Source of the DNA: Bog-473 sp963738135
GTDB taxonomy: Bacteria > Actinomycetota > Acidimicrobiia > Acidimicrobiales > RAAP-2
NCBI GenBank assembly: GCA_963738135.1
Contig: CAVTVK010000001.1
Coordinates: forward strand, 496,001 to 560,000
DNA: 64,000 nucleotides
Direction: 5' to 3'
Each line of letters opens with the position of its first letter. Positions within the stretch are counted from its first letter, which is position 1. The notes under the pieces were generated by a model, which was not told where the DNA came from, made no database searches, and was given only the letters and a program-made list of their open reading frames with translations. A program made the translations under genes and the position numbers. This document shows, piece after piece, positions 16,825 through 26,439 of this stretch.

Positions 16825-18387
16825 ATGGACGCCCTTTACCGACCGCAGTTCCTGCCGGACTTGCTCATCGCCGCCCTCGAACGCAACGTCGATCGACCGT
16901 GCTTGTACATCGACGGGGACGTCCTCACCGCAGCGCAGATGCGGGACCAGATCAGCCGCTACGCGCAGGCATTCGGCGCTCAGGGAATCCTCCTCGGCCA
17001 GGGCGTGGCGACGTTGTCGAAGAACCGGCCCGAAGTCCTGTTCTCCATGGGGGCGGTGATGGTGACCGGCTGCCGGAACACTCCGCTCCATCCCCTCGGC
17101 TCGCTGGACGACCACGCCTATGTTCTCGAAGACGCGCAGATCAACACGCTGATCTTCGACCCGGCCTTCGCCGGGAGAGCGCAAGAGCTGCAGGAGAAGG
17201 TGCCGACCCTCACCCGGCTGTTGTCCTACGGCCCCAGCGATGTCGGCGAAGACCTCATGAAGCTGAGCGAAGCCTTCGAGCCCAGGCGTCTCGTTGGGCC
17301 CGACGTGGGCCCTGAGGATGTCTCCGCTCTTGCGTACACCGGAGGCACGACAGGTAAGCCCAAGGGTGTGATGAACACCTTCAGGGCGAGCGCCAGCATG
17401 ACGCAGATCCAGATGTCGGAATGGCAGTGGCCCGATGAGGTCCGCCATTTGGTCTGCACCCCGTTGAGCCATGCCGGTTCTTCGTTCTTCGTCCCGATAC
17501 TGCTCGCCGGCGGGTCGATGGTGGTCCTGCCGGCCTTCGAACCGGCCGCCGTGTTGGAGGCAATCGAAGGGCATCGGATCACGACCACCATGCTCGTGCC
17601 GTCGATGATCTACTCCCTGCTCGACCATCCCACGTTCGCCGAGCGCGATCTTTCGAGCCTGAAGACGATCTACTACGGCGCATCCCCCATGTCACCCATA
17701 CGGCTCCAAGAGGCAATCCGCAAGTTGGGCCTCATCTTCTTCCAGTTCTACGGACAGACCGAGGGACCGATGACCGTCTGCGTGCTTCGCAAGGAAGAGC
17801 ACGACCCCGACGACCTCAACCGGCTCGCATCGTGCGGCAGACCGGTGCCGTGGACCCGCGTCGGCCTGCTGGACGACGAAGGCCACGAGGTCGCAGACGG
17901 TGAACCCGGTGAGCTGTGCGTCCGGGGGCCTCTCGTCATGAAGGGCTATTGGAACAAGCCCGAGGAAACGGCTGAGGCCCTCGAAGGCGGCTGGCTCCAC
18001 ACGGGAGACGTCGCTCGCAAAGATGAACAGGGCTTTCTCACGATCGTTGACCGCAAGAAGGACATGATCGTCTCAGGAGGGTTCAATGTCTTTCCCCGCG
18101 AAATAGAAGACATCATCGCGACCCATCCTTCGGTCTCCGCCGTCGCGGTAGTGGGAACCCCCGATGACAAGTGGGGTGAGGCAGTGACGGCAGTCATTGT
18201 GCCGCGGCCCGGAGCGACGGTCGACGTTCCTGCGATCATCGCTCTCGTCAAGGAGCGCAAAGGCTCGCACCACGCGCCGAAGACCGTCGACATCGTCGAC
18301 GCAATCCCCGTCAGCCCGCTGGGCAAGCCAGACAAGAAGGCGATCAGGGCCCGTTACTGGGCCGGCAGCGACCGTCTCGTCCACTAG
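16825..18387 (+). CDS. Acyl-CoA synthetase (AMP-binding, FadD-like)
   Basis: This intact 520-residue ANL ligase makes acyl-CoA from a carboxylate, ATP and CoA. Motifs are in order: SALAYTGGTTGKPKGVMNT (A3), FFQFYGQTEG (A5), GELCVRGPLVMKGYW, GGWLHTGDVARKDEQGF (A7), DRKKDMIVSGGFNVFPREIE (A8) and the C-terminal VSPLGKPDKKAIRARYW with the A10 lysine. ATG 16825 lies 6 nt after a CATAAT -10, without a Shine-Dalgarno. It ends 18 nt from the convergent GH3 gene. Fatty, aromatic or sterol-type acids are possible substrates. Confidence 0.93.
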   Translation: MDALYRPQFLPDLLIAALERNVDRPCLYIDGDVLTAAQMRDQISRYAQAFGAQGILLGQGVATLSKNRPEVLFSMGAVMVTGCRNTPLHPLGSLDDHAYVLEDAQINTLIFDPAFAGRAQELQEKVPTLTRLLSYGPSDVGEDLMKLSEAFEPRRLVGPDVGPEDVSALAYTGGTTGKPKGVMNTFRASASMTQIQMSEWQWPDEVRHLVCTPLSHAGSSFFVPILLAGGSMVVLPAFEPAAVLEAIEGHRITTTMLVPSMIYSLLDHPTFAERDLSSLKTIYYGASPMSPIRLQEAIRKLGLIFFQFYGQTEGPMTVCVLRKEEHDPDDLNRLASCGRPVPWTRVGLLDDEGHEVADGEPGELCVRGPLVMKGYWNKPEETAEALEGGWLHTGDVARKDEQGFLTIVDRKKDMIVSGGFNVFPREIEDIIATHPSVSAVAVVGTPDDKWGEAVTAVIVPRPGATVDVPAIIALVKERKGSHHAPKTVDIVDAIPVSPLGKPDKKAIRARYWAGSDRLVH

Positions 18388-18405
18388 AGCCGTGCCGGGC
18401 TCCGG

Positions 18406-20196
18406 TCAACCGTCACCCGCGTAGCGCAACCCGTGACCGAACCTGAACAGTGGATCCTCCGTGTCGAAGGGCACGTCGCTCCGGCTCGCAACCACGGCAG
18501 CCATGGACCGAGGAAGGTCGAAAGGGAGGTTGCCTTCGGGTGACGCGGCGCCGAAGAGCACGTCGAGCAGTGCTGCCTCGTCGATGCCGTAGTTGCCGAT
18601 GATTGCCGCGGCTTCCCGGGCGAGGGGTGTGAGGACGGCCGGCCGCTCCAGGTAGATGTCGATGACCGTGGGCACGGCCCTGCAGATGTGCAGCAGGCGC
18701 TCGACTTCCTCCGACGAGAATTCGAGCGAACCCCCGTGAAACAGGTCGACAAAGCCTCCGTGACCTGATGGCTCCCACGGCGCCTTCAACCTAAGGATGG
18801 CGACGTCGGCTTCGCTCGGATCGCTGACGAGGGACGCGTAGCTGGCGACCACCTCATCGGTCGTACCCTCGCCGTAGACCTTGATGCCGCGTTGCAGGGG
18901 AAGCATCGGCGCATCGGCACCGGACATGCCGTTGGTGAGGAGAGTGAGGGCCCGCTGTTGCGCACGCAAGCCGGCAGCACGGAAGTCCGCCCGACCCAGG
19001 ATTGTGCCTGCCCTTCTCTCGTCCACGAATGGGTGATCGAACAGGCCGAGGGCGAACTTCTCCCGGAGGAGGCGGCGAACCGACACGTCGATTCGGGTTT
19101 CCGCAATCCGCCCGGCATTGACAAGGCGGACGAGGCTGTCGGAACAGTAGTCACCGCCGATCTGATCGACACCGGCGTCGAGCAGCTTCAACAATCGCTC
19201 GTCGGGATCGAGGTGTTCGACACCCCACGCCCGGGCAGCGCTGAGGGGTCCGGGTTCGGGGGCATCGATGACCAGCCCCCAGTCGGTGCAGACTATGCCG
19301 TCGAAACCCAGCTCCTCACGCAAGAGGCCCGTGACCACGGACCGGTTGAAGCTGAATCCAACCTCTTCGTATTCGGTTCCCACCGGCATGCCGTAGTACG
19401 GCATGATCTGCGACGTCCCCGCCGCAAGAGCCGCCCGGAAGGGACGCAGGTGATAGTCGAAATTCTCGCCGGGATAGATCTGTTCACGGCCCCAGGCGAA
19501 GTGCGGGTCGTCACCGTCCTTCTGCGGGCCACCCCCGGGGAAATGCTTCGTCATGGTGGCGACAGACTCAGGCCCGATCCCGTCGCCCTGGAACCCGCGT
19601 ATGTAGGCCACCGCGAGGCGCGAGGTGAGATCGGCGTCCTCGCCGAACGTTTGGCTGATCCGCGGCCAGCGTGGCTCTGTCGCCAGATCAATCTGTGGGT
19701 GCAACGCCACCCGGATACCGACCGCCAGGTATTCCTGCCTCGCGATGTCCGCAAACTCGCGGACCACCTCCTCGGACCCGATGGCGGCGAGACCCAGCGG
19801 CTCTGGCCACTGCGAGAAGGGACCGGCCAGGATGGACAGCATGGGATTATCCGTGAAGTGGTGACGCGGATCGGTGGAGACCGTGACCGGGATGGCGAGC
19901 GGGTGCCCCGCCGCAAGGCGCTGAAGGTTGTTGTGCCACTCGGCGAATTGGCGTCCGTCGGGTGCCGCCCCCAGGAGGTTGAAGTGTCTGAGCCGAAAAT
20001 CGCTGACCAAGGTCCGAGCCGAGGGCAAGGACACCATCGTGTTCAGTGCATCGAGGTCGCCTGGCGCCACCATGTCGTGGAAGAGAAGCCCGCATTTGTC
20101 CACTAAGAACATCCGGTCCATCAGGTCGCCGACGCGTTGCTCGACGGAGAGCTGCGGATCCTGATACGGATACGCACTCCCTTTCTCAGATGCCAT
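18406..20196 (-). CDS. Glycoside hydrolase family 3 protein
   Basis: About 596 residues. The GH3 N-terminal barrel shows HPLAIPVTVSTDPRHHF, VATMTKHFPGGG (the KHF/GH loop) and GFDGIVCTDWG, where the Asp is the expected nucleophile. The C-terminal sandwich domain ends in the PFDTEDPLFRFGHGL motif common to beta-glucosidases. It releases terminal beta-linked sugars. No signal peptide is seen, so it acts inside the cell. The ATG at 20196 has AGGAG 5 nt upstream and overlaps the stop of the esterase gene by 11 nt; the frame's upstream ATG at 20268 lies within that gene. Confidence 0.9.
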   Translation of the reverse strand: MASEKGSAYPYQDPQLSVEQRVGDLMDRMFLVDKCGLLFHDMVAPGDLDALNTMVSLPSARTLVSDFRLRHFNLLGAAPDGRQFAEWHNNLQRLAAGHPLAIPVTVSTDPRHHFTDNPMLSILAGPFSQWPEPLGLAAIGSEEVVREFADIARQEYLAVGIRVALHPQIDLATEPRWPRISQTFGEDADLTSRLAVAYIRGFQGDGIGPESVATMTKHFPGGGPQKDGDDPHFAWGREQIYPGENFDYHLRPFRAALAAGTSQIMPYYGMPVGTEYEEVGFSFNRSVVTGLLREELGFDGIVCTDWGLVIDAPEPGPLSAARAWGVEHLDPDERLLKLLDAGVDQIGGDYCSDSLVRLVNAGRIAETRIDVSVRRLLREKFALGLFDHPFVDERRAGTILGRADFRAAGLRAQQRALTLLTNGMSGADAPMLPLQRGIKVYGEGTTDEVVASYASLVSDPSEADVAILRLKAPWEPSGHGGFVDLFHGGSLEFSSEEVERLLHICRAVPTVIDIYLERPAVLTPLAREAAAIIGNYGIDEAALLDVLFGAASPEGNLPFDLPRSMAAVVASRSDVPFDTEDPLFRFGHGLRYAGDG

Positions 20197-21169
20197 GGGA
20201 CTCCTGAGTACCGTGGTCCCGAAGCCACGTCGTGAGGCGATCGATACTGGAGACCGCCCCAGGTTCATCGGGTCCGTTCACGTGGCCGTGGTGCGTGCCT
20301 GGCTCCGTTTCGACAGTGATGTCGACCCCGGCGGTTCGGAGATCCTCTGCGTACGCCTCACCTGAAGCTCTGAGAAAGTCAACCTCGGAATTCAGGATGT
20401 AGACGGGGGGCTGGCCCGCCAACGGCCCGTTGACCGCAAAGGCGTACGGGTCGCCGAAAACGTCCTCCGATCCCGCATACTGCAGGTTGAATTCGCGGAC
20501 GGTCTCTGCGGGGAGGGACACCGCCGCCTTCTCCGTCGCCAGTTTCTCGCGCAACTCGGACGAGAGCGGCGGCAGCTCGGGATGGACGATGGGATACAAC
20601 AGAATGAGCGATGCCGGCAAAGGCCCAGCGCCGTCTCGCACTCGCTTGGTGACACCGGCGACGAGATTGGCCCCGGCGCTGGCGCCGCCCAGATGAAGAT
20701 CGTCGGGCTGCGCCGCAAGTTCGTCGGCATGGGTCGTCGCCCACAGCCATCCCGCCAGGATGTCGTCGGAAGGAACCGGGTAGTGCACACCACGAAGTGC
20801 CTTGCGATAGTCGAGCGACAGCACGGCGAACCCTCTCGCCGCCAGTGCGAGAGACACCCAGTGCGCCTCGAGCATGTCGAGATCACCGCCGATGAACGCT
20901 CCGCCATGGACCCACACCAGCCCGGTGCCGCCTTGCTGGGGACCTCGATAGACGCGGCCGGGGACGTCACCGTGGAGCCCGTCAATCACAATGTCCCGGG
21001 CATCGACGTCTGCGAGCTCCGGGAACCTCTCCAGGAGGTCCGAGGCGCTTTTCAACCCAAGCTCAAGCGCGGCATCGTTCGACTCGAGCATTTCCACAAT
21101 CTGCTGGAACTCCGACTTCGCCGGTTGATCGACGGCCGGCTGATCTGCGGCGGTCACGGGCGACCGCAC
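20186..21169 (-). CDS. Alpha/beta hydrolase, hormone-sensitive lipase-like esterase
   Basis: This 327-residue protein has the HSL-family oxyanion motif VWVHGGAFIGG, the nucleophile motif GGASAGAN (Ser within GxSxG), an Asp in the EVDFLRASGE region and a His near THHGHVN. It would hydrolyse acyl esters. It is co-transcribed with the GH3 at 18406-20196 by overlap, so an acylated glycoside is a reasonable guess for the substrate. The start (GTG 21169) is uncertain; GTG 21157 is an alternative. Operator copy 6 lies about 140 nt upstream. Confidence 0.85.
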   Translation of the reverse strand: MRSPVTAADQPAVDQPAKSEFQQIVEMLESNDAALELGLKSASDLLERFPELADVDARDIVIDGLHGDVPGRVYRGPQQGGTGLVWVHGGAFIGGDLDMLEAHWVSLALAARGFAVLSLDYRKALRGVHYPVPSDDILAGWLWATTHADELAAQPDDLHLGGASAGANLVAGVTKRVRDGAGPLPASLILLYPIVHPELPPLSSELREKLATEKAAVSLPAETVREFNLQYAGSEDVFGDPYAFAVNGPLAGQPPVYILNSEVDFLRASGEAYAEDLRTAGVDITVETEPGTHHGHVNGPDEPGAVSSIDRLTTWLRDHGTQESHGI

Positions 21170-21306
21170 CCTTCTGCTCGTCCGGGGGCGAGTGACACGG
21201 GATTCACTCGTGCTCCTCCTCTTTCACATCCACGTCTCACTACCCTCCTGAAAGGCAGACCAGCCTGCTCAAAGAGGCTCTGCGCTGGTTCGGAACGTAC
21301 CAAAAG

Positions 21307-21322
21307 TTGACATCAATATCAA
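21307..21322. promoter_or_regulatory. Palindromic operator (copy 6) between esterase/GH3 and GH3 genes
   Basis: TTGACATCAATATCAA matches the shared palindrome with one arm mismatch. Its first six bases, TTGACA, could serve as a -35 on the plus strand. It lies between two divergent sugar-releasing units, so one regulator would control both. Confidence 0.7.
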
Positions 21323-21359
21323 GAACTTGGGTAACCTGGCAAACGAGGCAGATTTCACC

Positions 21360-23867
21360 ATGCACGTGAGAGCGACGAAGGGACAGGCCGGCCCGATGAC
21401 GACGGAGAAGTACCAGGACGCTGCCGAGCCAGTCAAGGAACGAGTCGACGACTTGTTGGCCCGTATGACGCTGGATGAGAAGGTCGCACAGCTCACGGGC
21501 GTGCTCTCGTTCGATCTGCTCGGCCCGACCGGTCTCGACGACAAGCGATTCGAGGAGCATCTGACGGAGGGAATCGGACAGGTCTCGGCCGGCGGCCTGC
21601 TGTCGCCAGACCCCGCCCGGCTGGTTTCGATGCTGAATGACATTCAACGATTTCTCGTTGAACGCACTCGACTGGGCATCCCCGCGATCGTCCACCATGA
21701 AGCCCTGGCCGGACTTGTGCACCAGGCCTGCATCGACTTTCCGACAGCAATCACCCTGGCAGCGTCCTGGGACCCGCCATCGGTCGAGGCGATGAACGAG
21801 GTGGTTCGAACCCAGATGCGAGCACTTGGCATCCACCAGGCATGCTCACCGAACCTGGACATCACTCGTGACGCCCGGTGGGGTCGGGTCCAGGAGACCT
21901 ACGGCGAGGACCCCTACTTGGCCTCGGCGATCGGGGTGGCCTTTGTCCGCGGCCTGCAGGGTGAGGACAGGCGCACGGGAGTGCTGGCCACGGCAAAGCA
22001 TTTCCTCGGCTACGGCATGGCGGACGGTGGACGGAACATCGGTGCCGTCAACCTCGGCGAACGCGAGCTGCTCGAGGTGTATGCCCGCCCGTTCGGCGCG
22101 GCAATCGATGAAGCCGGACTCGAATCAGTCATGTGCTCCTACTCCGATGTCAACGGTGAACCCGCCGCCGCCTCCCGCAGGCTCTTGACCGGCATGCTCC
22201 GTGGCCTGCTGGGGTTCAAGGGCCTGACCGTCGCCGACTACGGAGCCGTCAACGCCCTTCAAGCCCGGCAACGGACTGCCGCCGACATTGCCGACGCCGG
22301 GGTGCAGGCGCTCGAGGCGGGACTTGACGTCGAACTCCCGGGTTCTGCTTGCTACGACGCCGGACTGGCGGAAGCCGTGCGAGAGAACCGGCTGAGCGAG
22401 GCGGTCGTCGATCGCAGCGTCCGGCTTGTCCTCGAGGCCAAGTTCCGCCTCGGCCTCTTCGAGAGCCCCTATGGAGACGCGGAAGCATTCGCCGCAACGA
22501 GCACGGACGTGGCACGGCGCTCCGCCCGAGCGCTGGGCCGCCAGATCGCCACCCGCGCCACCGTCCTGTTGGCGAACCCGAGGGGGATTCTCCCGCTGAG
22601 TCGAGATCTGGCGAAGATCGCAGTGATCGGCCCCAACGCGCGATCGATTCGCAATCTCTTCGGGGGCTACTCCGCCGCCAATGTGATCGAGATGTTGACG
22701 AACGGCGACATGGGGTTGCCCGCACCGGTGCTCGACGGGGAGTCCGTCCTACCCTCACCGAGCACCACCGAAAACGATGGCGAACAAGCTGAATCGGAAG
22801 GCACGGGCAAGGATTTTGGATTCGTCCGGCGAATCGCTACCCGCCCATCCGAGACGTCGCTGGCGGCAATCGACGCCGTCTACGCAGACACACCCACGGT
22901 CCTCGCTGCCATCGAATCCGTTGTTGCCGAGGGCACCGAAGTCGTGTTTGCGCTGGGCTGCCACGTCAACGATCTCTCGACGGAGGGGATTCCCGAGGCC
23001 GTCGACGCTGCGACGGGCTCGGACGTGGCGATCGTCGTCCTCGGCGACAAGACCGGATTGGTCGGAGACGCCGTGGTGGGTGAGACCCGTGACCGCTCGA
23101 CGGTCGAACTCGCCGGTGCTCAGCGAACGCTATTGAAGGCCGTCGCAGCGACAGGTGTGCCAGTCGTCGTGGTCCTTCTCGGGTCTCAGCCGGTGCCGGT
23201 CCTGGCAGAGGAGGGCGGTCCTGCCGCCGTGGTCCAGGCGGGACTGCCGGGATCGGTCGGCGGGGCGGCGATCGCCGACGTTCTCTTCGGGATCGAGAAC
23301 CCATCAGGCAGAATTCCGATCACGATCCCACGGACGGCCGGTCAATGCCCGATCTACCACGGACATCGCCACGGCAGCGAACCGAGCACCTATACCGACC
23401 TAGATGACAACGGGCCGGCCTACCCGTTCGGCCACGGGCTGAGCTACACGACCTTCGACTACCGGTCGCTCACGGTGGACAGGGCCGAGGTCGAGGCTGA
23501 CGGAACGGTGCAGGTGAGCATCCAGTTGGCGAACTCAGGCGACCGTCCCGGCGAGGAGGTGGTGCAGCTCTATGCGCAACTGCAACGCCGAGGCGTCACC
23601 CGCCCCGTGCGTGAACTCGTCGGCTTCGACCGCGTGGCGCTAAACGCAGGAGACGTGGCGACTGTCACCTTTCACCTCCAACCAGCGCTTCTCGCCTACT
23701 ACGACGTCGACATGAATCTCGTCGTAACGCCCGGTGAAGTCGAGCTCATGGCGGGTCCGTCCTCGGCCAGGCTCCCGCTCTCGGCCGGCTTCACGATCAG
23801 CGGCGACTCAGTCACCCTGGCCACGCGTACGGTCCATCTCACGCAGTCGGACGTCGTCCACTCCTGA
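21360..23867 (+). CDS. Glycoside hydrolase family 3 beta-glucosidase-like protein
   Basis: About 835 residues with the full three-domain GH3 layout. The N-terminal barrel starts VDDLLARMTLDEKVAQLTG and holds RDARWGRVQETYGEDPYL, ATAKHFLGYG and FKGLTVADYGAVNAL with the nucleophile Asp. The sandwich domain (VLLANPRGILPLS, IAVIGPNA) and a C-terminal Fn3-like domain (GDRPGEEVVQLYAQLQ, ELVGFDRVALNAGD) follow. A large insertion sits near residues 460-500. There is no signal peptide, so the action is cytoplasmic. ATG 21360 (GAGG upstream) is chosen over TTG 21327; ATG 21396 is possible. It removes beta-sugars from glycosides. Confidence 0.9.
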   Translation: MHVRATKGQAGPMTTEKYQDAAEPVKERVDDLLARMTLDEKVAQLTGVLSFDLLGPTGLDDKRFEEHLTEGIGQVSAGGLLSPDPARLVSMLNDIQRFLVERTRLGIPAIVHHEALAGLVHQACIDFPTAITLAASWDPPSVEAMNEVVRTQMRALGIHQACSPNLDITRDARWGRVQETYGEDPYLASAIGVAFVRGLQGEDRRTGVLATAKHFLGYGMADGGRNIGAVNLGERELLEVYARPFGAAIDEAGLESVMCSYSDVNGEPAAASRRLLTGMLRGLLGFKGLTVADYGAVNALQARQRTAADIADAGVQALEAGLDVELPGSACYDAGLAEAVRENRLSEAVVDRSVRLVLEAKFRLGLFESPYGDAEAFAATSTDVARRSARALGRQIATRATVLLANPRGILPLSRDLAKIAVIGPNARSIRNLFGGYSAANVIEMLTNGDMGLPAPVLDGESVLPSPSTTENDGEQAESEGTGKDFGFVRRIATRPSETSLAAIDAVYADTPTVLAAIESVVAEGTEVVFALGCHVNDLSTEGIPEAVDAATGSDVAIVVLGDKTGLVGDAVVGETRDRSTVELAGAQRTLLKAVAATGVPVVVVLLGSQPVPVLAEEGGPAAVVQAGLPGSVGGAAIADVLFGIENPSGRIPITIPRTAGQCPIYHGHRHGSEPSTYTDLDDNGPAYPFGHGLSYTTFDYRSLTVDRAEVEADGTVQVSIQLANSGDRPGEEVVQLYAQLQRRGVTRPVRELVGFDRVALNAGDVATVTFHLQPALLAYYDVDMNLVVTPGEVELMAGPSSARLPLSAGFTISGDSVTLATRTVHLTQSDVVHS

Positions 23868-23907
23868 CCGGGGGCCTTGACGCTCGGCTGACTCTGCCTC
23901 GGTGCCT

Positions 23908-26439
23908 TCAGTCCTCAGACACCTGATGTTCCAACGCTGGTCGAGTGGACGCTCCGCCGACCTCGTCAGGGCCGCCCGGTTCGGCGGATTTGACCGGGAT
24001 GACGAGGGTTGTTGGGAGGCATTCATCCGCGGACACAGTGACGGTCACTTCACCCACCTCGTGACCCGATCGGACAACGGCGAGAGCCCGTCCGTAGTAG
24101 GTCGAATGGCACTCGCTCGAGAAGCCCTCCTCGGTGATCGGCTGGGCGCTGCCGAGCCCGAGCAGGGTGCCGGCGCCGCTCACCTGGACGGTGACCTCCC
24201 TGTCGCAAAGAGGGCGGATTGTGCCGACGTCATCGGTCAGCATGATCGGGATATAGGCCAGGTCGGCGCCGTCAGCCCGAAGCGCACCGCACTCTGGCTC
24301 TGCACGGAGCCGGAGCCCGGCTCCTGCGTTGGTGAGAGTATCCCGCCCGACCTCGACCCCGCCCGCCTCATACGCGACCGCAGTGAGCTCGCCCGCCCGG
24401 TAAGGCACGGAAAACGTCGCGAGATAACCCCGCACTGCGCCCGCAGGCTCAGTCCCAAGCTTGACGCCGTCGAGCAGCAGATCCACCCGGTCTGCGTTGG
24501 CGTACACCTCCACCACTGCCACGCGGCCTTCGCAACCCTCCCAGCTCCAGCTCCGGATCGAATCGGTCCGCCCCTCCCTGGCGGCTCGCTCCTCGCCAGC
24601 GTGGTTCACAGGCTGTACCGCTAGGTACGGACCTCGCCGCAGACCCCAGGCAATTTCGTTGAGGTAGGACTGGGTCTGACGGTGGCCCGTGATGTCGATC
24701 ACGGGCATTCCGGCAAGCAGAGCGGGCCAGGGTGAGTAAATCTGTCGACGGCGTTGGTTGTAGTGGACCGCCGCATAGCCGGCCTCGCCGATGTAGTCCC
24801 AGCCGGTCCATGTGAAGTCCCCGATCACGTAGGGCAGTCGCTCGATCTCGTTCCAGATCGCCACGGTCTCGGTGGGATTGGTCTCGCTGCCGACAATGAC
24901 CCTCCCCGGATGGCGTTTCCCATCGACTCGGTAGCGGCCGGCCATGTAGTTGTAGCCGGCGATGTCGAGCGCCCCGAAGGCGTCTCGGGTCCGCTTGTCG
25001 ACCACGGGCAGGCGCACGATGTACTTCAAGGTCTTGTCGAGTACTCCCATCAGGTAGTTGAGAACAAGGATGAGGTTCTTGTTGGGCGCCTCGCCGCTTT
25101 CCCGCTTGGCGGCGTCCTTTTTGGCGAGCTTCTCGTCATCCATCGGACTGAGCAGGTTCAGAAACCCGTTGATGCAGTTCGTGACGAAGCGCGTTGGGTC
25201 GAGGGATCGGGCGCGGTCAGAAAGTTGCCGGTTCAGCTCGATACCTCGATCTGTCGCCGTCTCTGCTATCTCGTTACCGATTGAATACAAGACGACCGCC
25301 GGGTGGTTGAAGTCCTTGGCAATCATCGATTCGAGGTCCCGCTCCCACCACTCCGAAAACTCACGCGAGGCGTCGAAGGTCACTTTGGGCCGTCGCCATG
25401 CGTCGGTGAGCTCGTCCATGACGAGGACGCCATGGCGGTCACAGGCCCGCAGCGTCGCTCGGGCCACCGGGTTGTGTGCACTGCGGATGGCGTTGTAGCC
25501 GCTTTCTTTGAGGATGCGGATGCGCCGGTCCTCTGCTGCGTCGAGGGTGTGCGCACCGATCACCCCGTTGTCGTGGTGGATGCAGGCGCCCCTCAACTTC
25601 ACGGCCGCTCCGTTGATACGCATGCCGCGATGGCTATCGACCTCGAGCGTGCGGATTCCGAACTCGTCTGTTGTCTGGTCGAGCGTTTCAGGTCCGTCGG
25701 TGAGGACGAGTCGTCCGCTGTAGAGGCTCGGCGTGTCCGGTGACCACAGCTCGGCCCTGGAAACCGACACCTGCTGCCTCAGGGTCATGGTCAGATCTGG
25801 TCCAATGGACACCTGACTTTCGGCGAATCCCGCAGTGTCCCCACGTGCATCCACAAGGTGGGTCGTGAGCGTCACAGCGCGTGGATCGACTCCGTCGTTG
25901 ATGACCATGGACTCCACGTCGATGATGGCGTCACCGCCATCGACCAACCTGGTGGAGAACCGCGGGCCGTCGGGTGAGATTCGGACACGACCGCCGATCA
26001 GCAGGTGTACTGGACGGTAGATACCGCTCCCCGTGTACCAGCGGCTGTTCGGCATCTGATCGTTTCTGGCCACAACTTCGACGAGGTTGTCCGCGCCGTA
26101 CTCCAGGAAATCGTCCAGCTCTACTCGGAAGATCGCGTACCCCGAAGGTCGCCCACCGACCGAGCGCCCGTTGACGAACACCTCTGATCGCATATACACG
26201 CCCTCAAACTCGAGAGCGACGCTGCTCCCCCGCCACTCCTCGGGAACCGGAAACGACTTCGAATAGCGGTAGGCCCCGCCTGGGTAAAACCCCGTGTGGT
26301 GGCGGTTCGGCGTTGTCGGGTCGCGCCGCTCGAACAACATGGCGTCGTAGGGCACCGTCACCGGGCCGACGCGTGAGTCGGAGTCGCCTTCGCTCTCCTT
26401 CTCGACGTACCAGTCTTCGTCAAATGGTTCCCTGATCAC
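23908..26439 (-). CDS. Glycoside hydrolase family 2 (beta-galactosidase/glucuronidase-like)
   Basis: This 843-residue protein has the GH2 order of domains: jelly roll (WRGSSVALEFEGVYMRSEVFVNG, NSRWYTGSGIYRPVHLLI), immunoglobulin-like, then a TIM barrel with LRGACIHHDNGVIGA, YNAIRSAHNPVA and LYSIGNEIAE, where the Glu of GNE is the acid/base. GSETNPTE is the likely nucleophile region. C-terminal DUF4982- and Ig-like domains follow (VEVYANADRVDLLLDGVKLG). No signal peptide is seen. The GTG start overlaps the stop of a 63-residue ORF (GTGA). Its exact sugar specificity cannot be read. Confidence 0.9.
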   Translation of the reverse strand: MIREPFDEDWYVEKESEGDSDSRVGPVTVPYDAMLFERRDPTTPNRHHTGFYPGGAYRYSKSFPVPEEWRGSSVALEFEGVYMRSEVFVNGRSVGGRPSGYAIFRVELDDFLEYGADNLVEVVARNDQMPNSRWYTGSGIYRPVHLLIGGRVRISPDGPRFSTRLVDGGDAIIDVESMVINDGVDPRAVTLTTHLVDARGDTAGFAESQVSIGPDLTMTLRQQVSVSRAELWSPDTPSLYSGRLVLTDGPETLDQTTDEFGIRTLEVDSHRGMRINGAAVKLRGACIHHDNGVIGAHTLDAAEDRRIRILKESGYNAIRSAHNPVARATLRACDRHGVLVMDELTDAWRRPKVTFDASREFSEWWERDLESMIAKDFNHPAVVLYSIGNEIAETATDRGIELNRQLSDRARSLDPTRFVTNCINGFLNLLSPMDDEKLAKKDAAKRESGEAPNKNLILVLNYLMGVLDKTLKYIVRLPVVDKRTRDAFGALDIAGYNYMAGRYRVDGKRHPGRVIVGSETNPTETVAIWNEIERLPYVIGDFTWTGWDYIGEAGYAAVHYNQRRRQIYSPWPALLAGMPVIDITGHRQTQSYLNEIAWGLRRGPYLAVQPVNHAGEERAAREGRTDSIRSWSWEGCEGRVAVVEVYANADRVDLLLDGVKLGTEPAGAVRGYLATFSVPYRAGELTAVAYEAGGVEVGRDTLTNAGAGLRLRAEPECGALRADGADLAYIPIMLTDDVGTIRPLCDREVTVQVSGAGTLLGLGSAQPITEEGFSSECHSTYYGRALAVVRSGHEVGEVTVTVSADECLPTTLVIPVKSAEPGGPDEVGGASTRPALEHQVSED

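Noticed and set aside
16780..17628. N-terminal 280-residue extension of the enoyl-CoA hydratase frame
   Set aside because: It is antisense to the intact acyl-CoA synthetase and has no family features; the crotonase fold starts at 16779.
18387..18402. GAGCC-N6-GGCTC hairpin between convergent genes
   Set aside because: Five-bp arms and no T-run; too weak to call a terminator.
18892..20106. Long plus-strand frame of 404 codons
   Set aside because: Antisense to the GH3 gene, whose catalytic motifs are complete; typical GC-rich shadow.
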